Shown here piece by piece: positions 43,245 to 51,337 of a stretch of 64,000 nucleotides of DNA. The position numbers and the translations under genes were made by a program. Origin of the DNA: CAVUMR01 sp963742715 (GTDB lineage: Bacteria; Actinomycetota; Actinomycetes; Mycobacteriales; Micromonosporaceae); assembly GCA_963742715.1 (NCBI GenBank), contig CAVUMR010000003.1, positions 1,364,001 through 1,428,000 on the forward strand, in the 5' to 3' direction. Below the pieces are notes generated by a model, which ran no database searches, was not told the DNA's origin, and was given only the letters and a program-made list of their open reading frames with translations. Position 1 is the first letter of the stretch; every line of letters begins with the position of its first letter.

Positions 43245-43958
43245 ATGAGCACGCACATCGGAGCCAAGCCTGGAGATATCGCCGAGCGCGTCCTGCTGCC
43301 GGGTGACCCGCTACGGGCGAAGTGGATCGCGGACACGTTCCTCGACGACGCCACCTGCTACACGACCGTCCGGAACATGTTCGGCTTCACCGGGACGTAC
43401 CGAGGGACGCCGGTGTCCGTGCAGGGCTCCGGGATGGGCATGCCGTCGTGCTCCATCTACGCCCATGAGTTGATCAACGACTACGGAATCAAGACTCTGG
43501 TACGGGTCGGCAGTGCCGGCGCGCTGTCCGAGGCGCTGGAGCTTCGGGACGTGGTGGCGGCCAGTGGCGCGTGTACCGACTCGGCGATGAACCGCCAGCG
43601 CTTCGACAACGTCATCGACTACGCGCCGGTGGCCGACTTCACGCTGCTGCGGCGGGCGGTCGAGGCGGCGGAAGCGCACGGCATCGACATGCACGTCGGC
43701 CCGATCCTGTCCGCCGACACGTTCTACAACGAGCGGCCCGACCTGTACGAGCGGCTCGGCCAGTACGGCGTGCTCGCCGTCGAGATGGAAGCTGCCGCGC
43801 TGTACACGATCGCGGCCCGGTACGGCATCAAGGCCCTGACCGTGGTGACCATCAGCGACCACCTCGTGCACAACACCCAGACCACGTCCGAGGAGCGCGA
43901 GCGTACGTTCTCGCAGATGGTCGAGGTGGCGCTCGACGCGGTCGTCGCTGACGCCTGA
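43245..43958 (+). CDS. deoD: Purine-nucleoside phosphorylase, DeoD type
   Basis: 237 residues, the usual DeoD length. The N-terminus HIGAKPGDIAERVLLPGDPLRAKWIA, the phosphate loop region VQGSGMGMPSCSIYAHEL and VGSAGAL are conserved. VEMEAAALYTIAARYG and TVVTISDHL provide the nucleoside-binding Glu and catalytic Asp. It is a hexameric cytosolic enzyme that splits purine (deoxy)nucleosides with phosphate for salvage. It is transcribed alone, and repeats begin 40 bp after its stop. Confidence 0.95.
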   Translation: MSTHIGAKPGDIAERVLLPGDPLRAKWIADTFLDDATCYTTVRNMFGFTGTYRGTPVSVQGSGMGMPSCSIYAHELINDYGIKTLVRVGSAGALSEALELRDVVAASGACTDSAMNRQRFDNVIDYAPVADFTLLRRAVEAAEAHGIDMHVGPILSADTFYNERPDLYERLGQYGVLAVEMEAAALYTIAARYGIKALTVVTISDHLVHNTQTTSEERERTFSQMVEVALDAVVADA

Positions 43959-43999
43959 TCGCCGGGCTCCGTTGTCTCGGCGCTACGGGACAGCGCGGG

Positions 44000-44184
44000 T
44001 CGACCGGGCTCGCAACTTCTTGACGCGACTCAAGAGCCGACCGGGCTTGCGACTTCTTGACGCGACTCAAGAGCCGACCGGGCTCGCGACTTCTTGACGC
44101 GACTCAAGAGCCGACCGGGCTCGCGACTTCTTGACGCGACTCAAGAGCCGACCGGGCTTGCGACTTCTTGGAGCGGCTCAAGAT
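44000..44184. repeat. Five 37-bp tandem repeats after deoD
   Basis: Five contiguous copies of exactly 37 bp (starts 44000, 44037, 44074, 44111, 44148), each with CCGACCGGGCTCGCGACTTC or a close variant. Every unit contains TCTTGA-CGCGAC-TCAAGA, a perfect 6-bp hairpin; the last copy has diverged. There are no spacers, so this is not CRISPR. Confidence 0.92.
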
Positions 44185-44420
44185 CCGTCGCTGTGCGCAC
44201 TGAGCCACAACAGGCCCTGATTTGTGTGGCTGGCTGCCCACGACACCCCGATTGGGGTACCAAGATCCCAACCTGCGGACAGCCAGCCACACGAATTCAC
44301 TCAAAACGCGTGGCCTACTGCCCAAACCCGTGGATCTTCCCCACGAAATGCCCAGGCGTGGGCACCCAGCCACAGCATTCGAGGCCATTTGTGGCTCAGC
44401 GCGCACAAGCGCGGATCTTG
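44179..44420. repeat. Nested inverted-repeat element of about 240 bp
   Basis: Outer arms at 44179-44216 and 44383-44420 are near-complementary (CAAGATCC to GGATCTTG at the tips, GAGCCACAA to TTGTGGCTC inside). Nested within are perfect 13-bp arms GTGTGGCTGGCTG (44224-44236) and its complement (44280-44292). Smaller hairpins are CCCC-GATT-GGGG and TGCCCA-GGCG-TGGGCA. No ORF has coding character. It could be a MITE-like element or a structured RNA. Confidence 0.7.
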
Positions 44421-44428
44421 GGAACCGC

Positions 44429-44652
44429 GGGCACGAGGCGCGAATGCACGCGCAGCGGCGGTGGACGCGAGAAGCGGCGGGCACGAGGCGCGAATGCACG
44501 CGCAGCGGTGGTGGACGCGAGAAGCGGCAGCACGTCGGCCGCGTGTGGTCGCGGCAACCGATGGCGCTGGCCGGCAGCGGTGGTGGACGCGAGAAGCGGC
44601 AGCACATCGGCCACGTGTGGTCGCGGCAACCGATGGCGCTGGCCGGCAGCGG
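44429..44652. repeat. Two further tandem duplications (50 bp x2, 72 bp x2)
   Basis: A 50-bp unit beginning GGGCACGAGGCGCGAATGCA occurs at 44429 and 44479. It merges into a 72-bp unit at 44502 and 44574 that shares GTGGACGCGAGAAGCGGC and ends GCTGGCCG, followed by a partial third copy to 44652. They fill the space up to the tadA stop codon. Confidence 0.85.
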
Positions 44653-44664
44653 AGGTAGGCGAGC

Positions 44665-45126
44665 CTAGCCGCGGTGCCGGACGAAGAAGTCGCGCAGCAG
44701 GGCGCCGCACTCGTCTTCGAGGATTCCGGCGTACACCTCGGGCCGGTGGTTCAGGCGCGGGTCACGCACCACGTCCCAGAGCGATCCGACGGCGCCGGCC
44801 TTGGGGTCCCAGGCGCCGAATACCAGCCGGTCCACCCGGGCCAGTACCAGCGCACCCGCACACATCGTGCACGGCTCGAGCGTGACCACCAGCGTGCAGC
44901 CGGCCAACCGCCATTCGCCCACCGCCGCGGCGGCTCGCCGCAGCGCCACCACCTCGGCATGTGCGGTCGGGTCGCCTGTGCTCTCGCGCTCGTTCGCGGC
45001 GGTCGCCAGCTCCTTACCGGACGGCCCGTACACGACGGCGCCGACCGGCACCTCGAGCGGATTGGACGATGCCGCGACCGCGAGCGCGCGCCGCATCCAG
45101 CCCGCGTACCGCTCGCCCGACGTCAC
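44665..45126 (-). CDS. tadA: tRNA-specific adenosine deaminase
   Basis: 153 residues from GTG 45126, overlapping the upstream gene (GTGA). The zinc and catalytic motifs are HAEVVALR near 68 and LEPCTMCAGALVLARV near 98. It deaminates A34 to inosine in tRNA-Arg(ACG), allowing reading of CGN codons. Length fits bacterial TadA. Coupling to the TadA-associated gene is typical of actinobacteria. Confidence 0.93.
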   Translation of the reverse strand: MTSGERYAGWMRRALAVAASSNPLEVPVGAVVYGPSGKELATAANERESTGDPTAHAEVVALRRAAAAVGEWRLAGCTLVVTLEPCTMCAGALVLARVDRLVFGAWDPKAGAVGSLWDVVRDPRLNHRPEVYAGILEDECGALLRDFFVRHRG

Positions 45127-45659
45127 GCTTCGCGCAACTCCTCCACGTCGTCGGCGAAGCCGAGTACCTCGCAGATCTCGGTGGTGACGTCGGCCGGCAG
45201 CAGCCCCTCGTGGCTGCACAGGTGCAGCAGGCGCTTCGCCGGTATCCCGAAATCGGTCAACAGGTCGGCGTCACCCACCGGGTCGCCGTCCTCGTCCGCG
45301 GCCGCTGGCGTGGCCTCGGCGGCACCGTCGGACTCGGTCTCGTCCGCCTCGAAGTCGTCGTCGACGTCCAGCGTGGCGCTCGGTCGTTCGATATCGCCGA
45401 GCAGCAGGGTGCCGAGCCGGGACTCCTCCGCGAACGCGGCGTCCGAGCCGAACACCCGCAGGTCCTCACCGTCGTCGAGCCGGAGGATCGCCAGGTACTC
45501 GTCGTCCACCTCGACGAACAGCAGGGCCAGGTCCGCGTCCGAATCGAGGTCGCGCAGCCGTTCGGTGAGGTCCTCGATGTCCAGTACCGATCCGAGGTCC
45601 AGCTCTCGCGCTGCCCAACCCTTGGGGCGGCGGGCGGCTGCTACAGCGAAGTACGACAC
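45123..45659 (-). CDS. tRNA adenosine deaminase-associated protein
   Basis: 178 residues from GTG 45659 with GGGGGGATA upstream. It opens SYFAVAAARRPKGWAARELDL, the conserved start of the family always found just before actinobacterial tadA. The middle is very acidic (DVDDDFEADETESDG...), and the C-terminal half is helical (KRLLHLCSHEGLLPADVTTEI). No enzymatic motif is visible. Role unknown beyond this constant association. Confidence 0.88.
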   Translation of the reverse strand: MSYFAVAAARRPKGWAARELDLGSVLDIEDLTERLRDLDSDADLALLFVEVDDEYLAILRLDDGEDLRVFGSDAAFAEESRLGTLLLGDIERPSATLDVDDDFEADETESDGAAEATPAAADEDGDPVGDADLLTDFGIPAKRLLHLCSHEGLLPADVTTEICEVLGFADDVEELREA

Positions 45660-46027
45660 TATCCCCCCGGGTGACTGATCACGTACGGCACGACGCGACG
45701 GCCAACCCGCCCGCGCAGGCCAGCACAGCCGAGTCGGCCGGCATTAGCAAGACACCATCCCGACGATGTACAGGTCCAGCCGGGTACTCCGCGGCCCCCA
45801 GCCGAGCGGGATGCCGCCAAGCCCCTGCGATCATCCAGCAAATCCGGCCACTGAACTCGCCGAATACCCCGGTGACGCGATGGTAGTGGTCCGGACCGGC
45901 CGGCATGAAGAGCTCGCCACCAAGCGGCGTCGCCCGGTCGGCTCAGGTGAGGGGACCTAGCGCGCCAGGCCGGATCAGATGAGGGATATAGAGCGCCCGG
46001 CCGGATCAGGTGAAGCAGCGGGCGGGG
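45660..46027. other. 368-bp gene-free region with degenerate ~32-bp repeats
   Basis: No credible gene on either strand. From 45940 to about 46034 the sequence GG(A/C)TCAG(G/A)TGAGG recurs at 45940, 45972, 46003 and 46026, the first three with related following bases (TAGAGCGCCC-GGCC type). The promoter of the TadA-associated gene should lie near 45670-45720. Confidence 0.4.
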
Positions 46028-46228
46028 TCAGTTGAGGTGACGGCGGCGCGCGGCGATCAGGTCACGCAGTCGTTCGATGCGGATGCGGCGCGAGGCGACC
46101 CGCTCCCGGACAGCCTTGGCGTCCGACAATTCCGCGATCAGCTCGATCCGTCGACGGCGGCGCTCGGGATCGAGGCGGGGCAGCGCGACGGAGTGCATCC
46201 CCCGAACTTGCCCGTACGGATTGGTCAT
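46028..46228 (-). CDS. Small Arg-rich hypothetical protein
   Basis: 66 residues from ATG 46228 (TTG 46234 also possible). It is highly basic, with a helix rich in Arg, Ile and Leu (SRRIRIERLRDLIAARRRHL). No family recognised; its coding status rests on frame and composition only. Confidence 0.4.
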   Translation of the reverse strand: MTNPYGQVRGMHSVALPRLDPERRRRRIELIAELSDAKAVRERVASRRIRIERLRDLIAARRRHLN

Positions 46229-46329
46229 CGTCAAGTCCCGTGTCTGCGCGCAAGGCCGCCGGATAAGAAGGCACAGCGGTCAACTGGGCCTTAATCAGAC
46301 AAAACGGCTATTGATTACCACACGGTGGC

Positions 46330-47052
46330 TTACCACAGCAACCAGCGACCGGTGATGTCCGCTATCGCGACGATCAACCCGATGATCCCGACGGCTGCCG
46401 CACTGATCGCGGCCACGCCCACGGCGACCCCGCGATCCCCGTACCGGACCAGCACCACGGCCGCGGCACCGGCCAGTACGCCGGCGATCACGGTCGACCA
46501 CAGGTACGACAGGAGACTCCAGCTGACCAGGCCGAACATGAGGAACCAGAGGAATCCCGCGCCGATTCCGGCCCAGACCGCGCCGGCCCGGATCGGATGG
46601 GCTTCCCGGTACCGCGGTCGCCGTGGGCTGAACAGCGGCGCGGGCATGCTCGACCAACCGCCGATACCCCGGGCCGCCGCCGGGGACAGTGTCCTCGCCG
46701 GGTGTACCGGATAGGGCGGGCCGCTCCAGCGGGCCTGGAACGGCGGCGGCACGGCGGCCGGTGGCCGGCGCAGCGCGGACCAGTCGTTGACCCCGGGCGA
46801 CACGGGCGGGCCGGACGCGGGAACACCCCCGGTACCCCAGGCCGGCGGGCTCGACGGCGACGCACCGGATGTCGGCCAGTTCGGTACGGGCCAGTTCGAC
46901 CCGGGCTGCGCGGAGACCGGCGGAGTCGACGCCGGTTGGCCGGAGATCGGCGCGAGCGACGCGGGTGGCTCAGAAGTGGACGGCTGGGACGCGGACGGCT
47001 GATCCGAACCACCCTCGGGCAGGTCCCGGTCGGCTCCGGCTCGCTCCGTCAT
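46330..47052 (-). CDS. Membrane protein with long Pro/Ser-rich N-terminus
   Basis: 240 residues from ATG 47052 with GGAGGTGG upstream. Residues 1-140 are disordered, rich in Pro, Ser and Ala with repeated QPAST/PPVS motifs. Three hydrophobic helices follow at about 150-178, 182-204 and 207-232. The layout is common among uncharacterised actinobacterial envelope proteins. Function unknown. Confidence 0.78.
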   Translation of the reverse strand: MTERAGADRDLPEGGSDQPSASQPSTSEPPASLAPISGQPASTPPVSAQPGSNWPVPNWPTSGASPSSPPAWGTGGVPASGPPVSPGVNDWSALRRPPAAVPPPFQARWSGPPYPVHPARTLSPAAARGIGGWSSMPAPLFSPRRPRYREAHPIRAGAVWAGIGAGFLWFLMFGLVSWSLLSYLWSTVIAGVLAGAAAVVLVRYGDRGVAVGVAAISAAAVGIIGLIVAIADITGRWLLW

Positions 47053-47253
47053 GCCACCTCCATCGACGCTCCGCAGCGTACCCGCGGCGTCCCGCACCGA
47101 CCGAGCCCGGCCGGCCCGGACGCGGCCCCACCGGCGGCCGGATCCCGGCGGAACGGACAGCGGGGACGGTCGATGTCCGGTCGGCATGAGTGCAGGTGGC
47201 CGGCTTGCGCCCGGGCTCTTCCCAACCGGAGCGGCACGGCTCACTCTGGACGG

Positions 47254-47565
47254 GTGGGCAAGCTTCTGCCGTTCCCGGAGCATGGAGCGGTCTTCTCCGA
47301 CGTACGGGGCGAAGATCGCGCGATGCGGGTGAGCTGGCACCACGAAGCCGGCACGGTCGTCATCTCGCTGTGGGCCGGGCGGCGGTGCCGGGCCACCTTC
47401 CGGATGCCGCGCGAGGACGTACCGGGGCTGGTCGCGGCGCTGACCGACGGGCTCCAGTCCTCGGAGCCGACCATCGAGCTGCCACCGGCACGGACCGGCG
47501 AATACCAGACTCTCCAGGACGGTGCGGACGACAACCCGCCGGCACCGCACTCCAGCGCGGGCTGA
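47254..47565 (+). CDS. Hypothetical protein upstream of tyrA
   Basis: 103 residues from GTG 47254; the ribosome site is weak. The core (about 25-75) looks like a small beta-rich domain, VSWHHEAGTVVISLWAGRRCRATFRMPREDV, followed by a helix and a polar tail. It ends 44 bp before the prephenate dehydrogenase gene. I do not recognise the family by name. Confidence 0.62.
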   Translation: MGKLLPFPEHGAVFSDVRGEDRAMRVSWHHEAGTVVISLWAGRRCRATFRMPREDVPGLVAALTDGLQSSEPTIELPPARTGEYQTLQDGADDNPPAPHSSAG

Positions 47566-47609
47566 CCAGCTGCCCGGGCCGTACCGGCCGGATGTGCCAG
47601 GGTGTGCGC

Positions 47610-48587
47610 GTGACACCGGACAAGGTCGGCATCGTCGGGCTCGGGCTCATCGGCGGGTCGCTGCTGCGCGCGCTCAGCGCGGCCGGCGTGGCCACGGTCG
47701 GGTACGACGGCGACCCGGGCACCCGCGCGCTCGCGCGTACCGAGGCGGCCCGGCAGCCGGCCGGGCACCGCTGGGAGGTCGCCAGGTCCGTCGCGGGCGC
47801 CACCGAAGGGGCAGACCTGGTGGTACTCGCGGTGCCGCTGACCGCCATCACCGAGGTACTCGATGAGCTGGTCGCGAGCGGGTACGACGGGCTCGTGACC
47901 GACGTGACCTCGGTCAAGGGGCCGGTGTACGAGCTGATCGGGAAGCGCTTTCCGGGCCTGCGGTACGTCGGCGGGCACCCGATGGCCGGTCGGGAGACGT
48001 CCGGCTTCAGCGCTGGTGAGGCGCAGCTGTTCCACGGCGCGGCCTGGGCGCTGTGCCTCGAGCCGGACACCTCCCCGTACGACTGGCTGGCCGTGGCCCG
48101 GCTGGTACTCGCGCTGAACGCGCGGGTGGTGCCGGTGACCGCCGCCGATCACGACGCGGCCGTGGCGCGGATCAGTCACCTCCCGCACCTCGTCGCCGCG
48201 GCACTGGCCGCGACCGCGGCCGACCCGCTGTGCGGGACTCTCGCGGCCGGCTCGTTCCGGGACGGCACCCGGGTCGCCGCGGCCGCGCCCGCGCTGGTGG
48301 CGACGATCTGCGGCGGCAACGCGGGGCCGGTACGAGCCGCCCTCGACGAGTTGCTGGCCGATCTGGAGTCCGCGCGGGACCTGCTCGGTACACCGGACCC
48401 GATCGCGGCGTTGCCGGACTGGCTGGCGCGCGGACAGGCGGTACGCACGCGCTGGCCGGCCGCCGCCGGCCCGGCCGAGCAGTTGCCCGCCGACCTCGCG
48501 TCGCTGCTGGACCTGGGTCGCGCCGGTGGCTGGATCGTCGGCCTCGGCGCGGACGGGCGGAGCGTCACGGCGGTACGACCCGCCTGA
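47610..48587 (+). CDS. tyrA: Prephenate dehydrogenase
   Basis: 325 residues from GTG 47610, which has AGGG at good spacing; an ATG at 47592 is possible. The NAD(P) fold VGIVGLGLIGGSLLRAL begins the protein. VTDVTSVKGPVYE, the catalytic-His motif YVGGHPMAGRETSGF and ISHLPHLVAAAL are characteristic. It oxidatively decarboxylates prephenate to 4-hydroxyphenylpyruvate in tyrosine synthesis. No C-terminal ACT domain is evident, so feedback control by that route is unlikely. It stands alone. Confidence 0.92.
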   Translation: MTPDKVGIVGLGLIGGSLLRALSAAGVATVGYDGDPGTRALARTEAARQPAGHRWEVARSVAGATEGADLVVLAVPLTAITEVLDELVASGYDGLVTDVTSVKGPVYELIGKRFPGLRYVGGHPMAGRETSGFSAGEAQLFHGAAWALCLEPDTSPYDWLAVARLVLALNARVVPVTAADHDAAVARISHLPHLVAAALAATAADPLCGTLAAGSFRDGTRVAAAAPALVATICGGNAGPVRAALDELLADLESARDLLGTPDPIAALPDWLARGQAVRTRWPAAAGPAEQLPADLASLLDLGRAGGWIVGLGADGRSVTAVRPA

Positions 48588-48636
48588 CCAGCGTCCAACA
48601 ACGTCCCAGGTCACAACAGCTAGCCGCCCAAGCTAG

Positions 48637-49674
48637 TCAGGCAGACCGGAGCGGTCCGAGCGGCACGCTCGCGAGGGTCTCGCCCCGGTCCAGGCGCACC
48701 ACCCGGCGATCGGTGACGATCGCGGTCACCAGGTCGTACGGCGTGATGTCGAAGGCGGGATTGGCGGCCGCGGTACCGGCCGGAGCCACCGCGGTACCAC
48801 CGAATCCGACCACCTCGGCGGCGCCCCGGTCCTCGATCTCCACCTCGGCACCACTGGCGGTAGCCGGGTCCACGGTCGACTCCGGTGCCACCACCACGAA
48901 CGGCAACCCGACCCGGGCCGCGCCGAGCGCGTGGGAGTAGGTACCGACCTTGTTCACCACGTCGCCGTTCGCGCAGATCCGGTCCGCGCCGAGGATCACC
49001 GCGTCCACCTCGCCGCGCGCCATCAGGAACGGGCCCGCGCCGTCGACCGCCAGCCGGAACGGGACACCGAGTTCCTGCAGCTCCCAGGCGGTCAGCCGGG
49101 CTCCCTGCAGCAGCGGCCGGGTCTCGCAGGAGATCACTCCGGCCAGCTCGCCGCGGTGGTGCAGTTCGGCCACCACCGCGAGGGCGGTACCGGCACCCGC
49201 GGTCGCCAGCAGTCCGGTGTTGCAGTGCGTGAGCAGTCGCGGCGACGTACCGCATAGGTCTGTGATCAGGTCGGCGCCGTAGCCGGCCATCGAGTCGGCA
49301 CTGGCGACCTCCTCCTCGTAGATCGCCATCGCCTCGGCGAGCACCGCGGCGGATCCGTCGGCCAGCCGGGCGGCGGCGCGGTCGACCCCCCGGGCCAGGT
49401 TCACCGCGGTCGGGCGGGCTTCGCGCACGCTGGCGATGTCGTCCAGCAGGGCCGGTGTCCGGTTCCGGCAGGCGTCGTCGCCGTGCGCGGACGAGGCGAG
49501 GGCGACGCCGAACGCGCCGGCCACCCCGATCGCGGGCGCGCCGCGCACCGCCAGCCGCTGGATCGCGTCGACCACCTCCGGCACCGTGGTCAGCCGCAGG
49601 ATCGTCATTTCGGCCGGGAGCGCGGTCTGGTCGATGATCTCCACCGCGTCGGCTCGCCACTGGATCGCACGCAC
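48637..49674 (-). CDS. mtnA: S-methyl-5-thioribose-1-phosphate isomerase
   Basis: 345 residues from GTG 49674. The family start IDQTALPAEM, VRGAPAIGVAGAFGVAL, the catalytic Cys region VISCETRPLLQGARLTAWEL and catalytic Asp region ILGADRICANGDVVNKVGTYSHA are all present. The last 30 residues fit the family as well. It interconverts methylthioribose-1-phosphate and methylthioribulose-1-phosphate in methionine salvage. No other salvage gene adjoins it; the start lacks a strong ribosome site. Confidence 0.93.
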   Translation of the reverse strand: MRAIQWRADAVEIIDQTALPAEMTILRLTTVPEVVDAIQRLAVRGAPAIGVAGAFGVALASSAHGDDACRNRTPALLDDIASVREARPTAVNLARGVDRAAARLADGSAAVLAEAMAIYEEEVASADSMAGYGADLITDLCGTSPRLLTHCNTGLLATAGAGTALAVVAELHHRGELAGVISCETRPLLQGARLTAWELQELGVPFRLAVDGAGPFLMARGEVDAVILGADRICANGDVVNKVGTYSHALGAARVGLPFVVVAPESTVDPATASGAEVEIEDRGAAEVVGFGGTAVAPAGTAAANPAFDITPYDLVTAIVTDRRVVRLDRGETLASVPLGPLRSA

Positions 49675-49744
49675 CCGGCCACGGTACTGACCGCGCCGGC
49701 GCCGGCCCGGAGGCGAGCACCCGTCCGGGCGTACGGTGACGGCT

Positions 49745-50191
49745 ATGGGGAGCGTCCTGGTGCTGTCGGTCACGATCGCGGTGATCATCGTGCTCGGTGT
49801 CATCGCGCTGGTGACCCGGCCGGCCCGGGTGGATGTCGACGTCACCGGCGAGGTGCTCGTCGTACGCCCGCGCGGCATGGACAAGCTGTGGTGCGTGTCG
49901 AACCGGGTCGAGGTGCCGGTGTCGACGATCCGCACGATCAGCGTGGAACGCCAGTCCAGCCTGTCCCAGCCGTGGCTGAAGTTCCCCGGCGCGTTCCTGC
50001 CGGGCATCATCCGGGCCGGGTCGTACGGGCTCGGCGACGAGCGCAGCTTCTGGGACGTCCGCCGCGCCGAGTGGGTACTGGTCATCGAGTGCGAACCGGA
50101 CGGGCCGTACTACCAGGTGGTGCTGGAACTGCCGGATCCGCAGGCGACCGCTCGACGGCTGCGCGGACACCTGGCACCGTACGCACGGTGA
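49745..50191 (+). CDS. Single-pass membrane protein, unknown function
   Basis: 148 residues from ATG 49745. A membrane helix spans about 3-25 (VLVLSVTIAVIIVLGVIALV), followed by a beta-rich cytosolic domain (VDVDVTGEVLVVRP, EWVLVIECEPDGPYYQVVLELPD) resembling a PH-like fold. The gene overlaps the PHP-domain gene by four bases. Role unknown. Confidence 0.78.
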   Translation: MGSVLVLSVTIAVIIVLGVIALVTRPARVDVDVTGEVLVVRPRGMDKLWCVSNRVEVPVSTIRTISVERQSSLSQPWLKFPGAFLPGIIRAGSYGLGDERSFWDVRRAEWVLVIECEPDGPYYQVVLELPDPQATARRLRGHLAPYAR

Positions 50192-51243
50192 GCGCGCCTA
50201 CCGAGGGCACCGGTGACCGCGACCCGGTCGCCGACCTGCGCCGCATCGCGTTCCTACTGGAACGGGCGCACGAGGCGACGTACCGGGTGCGCGCGTTCCG
50301 CACCGCGGCGAACACCCTGGAGAAACTCGGGCCGGACGAGGTGGCCGAGCGCGCGGCCCGCGACACCCTCAAGGACCTGCCCGGCGTCGGCGCCGTAACC
50401 GCGCGCTGCGTGGTCGAGTCACTGGCCGGCGAGGAGCCGGTGTACCTGCGACGACTGGTCGCCACCGCCGGACACTCGGTGGACGAGGCCGGCGACGAGC
50501 TGCGGCAACTGTTGCGCGGCGACTGCCACACCCATTCCGACTGGTCGGACGGGGGGTCGCCGATCCCGGAGATGGCGGCCGCCGCGATCGACCTCGGCCA
50601 CGAGTACCTGGTGCTGACCGATCATTCGCCCCGGCTCACGGTCGCGAACGGCCTGTCCGCCGAGCGGCTGCTGCGCCAGCTCGACCTGGTCGCGGCGCTG
50701 AACGAGCACCTGGACGGTACGTTCCGGATCCTCACCGGCATCGAGGTCGACATCCTCGCCGACGGTTCCCTCGACCAGCGCGACGACCTGCTGGAACGGC
50801 TCGACGTGGTGGTGGCGAGCGTGCACAGCCTGCTGCGCAGCCCGTCCAGCGAGATGACGCCGCGGATGCTGCGGGCGATCGAGAACCCGCACGTCGACAT
50901 CCTCGGTCACTGCACCGGCCGGATGACCACCGGGAAACGGAAGCGGCCGGAGAGCGAGTTCGACGCGGACGCGGTGTTCGCCGCGTGCGCCGAGAACGGC
51001 GTCGCGGTGGAGATCAACTCACGGCCGGAGCGGCTGGATCCGCCCAAGCGGCTGCTCCGGCTCGCGGTCGAGGCGGGCTGCGTGTTCTCGATCGACACCG
51101 ACGCGCACGCCCCCGGCCAGCTCGACTGGCTGCCGTACGGCTGCGCCCGCGCCGCCGCCTGCGGCGTCGACCCGGACCGCGTGGTCAACACCTGGTCGGC
51201 CGACGACCTGCTCGCCTGGGCGGCCGCGCACCAGGCCGGCTGA
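50188..51243 (+). CDS. PHP-domain metal-dependent phosphoesterase with N-terminal helix-hairpin-helix region
   Basis: 351 residues from GTG 50188, overlapping the upstream stop. Residues 10-90 resemble the HhH/8-kDa-like DNA-binding part of PolX proteins (LKDLPGVGAVTARCVVESLAG). The PHP domain has metal ligands in DCHTHSDWSDGG, VLTDHSPRL, TGIEVDILADG, VASVHSLLR, ILGHCTGR and SIDTDAHAPG. It looks like the C-terminal half of bacterial PolX without the polymerase palm. Expected activity is phosphatase or 3'-5' exonuclease in DNA repair. Confidence 0.88.
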   Translation: MSAPTEGTGDRDPVADLRRIAFLLERAHEATYRVRAFRTAANTLEKLGPDEVAERAARDTLKDLPGVGAVTARCVVESLAGEEPVYLRRLVATAGHSVDEAGDELRQLLRGDCHTHSDWSDGGSPIPEMAAAAIDLGHEYLVLTDHSPRLTVANGLSAERLLRQLDLVAALNEHLDGTFRILTGIEVDILADGSLDQRDDLLERLDVVVASVHSLLRSPSSEMTPRMLRAIENPHVDILGHCTGRMTTGKRKRPESEFDADAVFAACAENGVAVEINSRPERLDPPKRLLRLAVEAGCVFSIDTDAHAPGQLDWLPYGCARAAACGVDPDRVVNTWSADDLLAWAAAHQAG

Positions 51244-51337
51244 GACCCGCCCGACGACACCGTCGCGCGAGCCGGTTGATCTTCGCTCCCGGGAACGCGG
51301 TGCCACATCCGCCGGATGTCGCGTAGATTCGCCCGTC

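Noticed and set aside
44000..44184. CRISPR array
   Set aside because: 37-bp repeats abut exactly, leaving no spacer sequence.
44094..44885. A 263-codon plus-strand frame across the repeat zone
   Set aside because: It simply translates the tandem repeats and then runs antisense into tadA; no ribosome site or domain.
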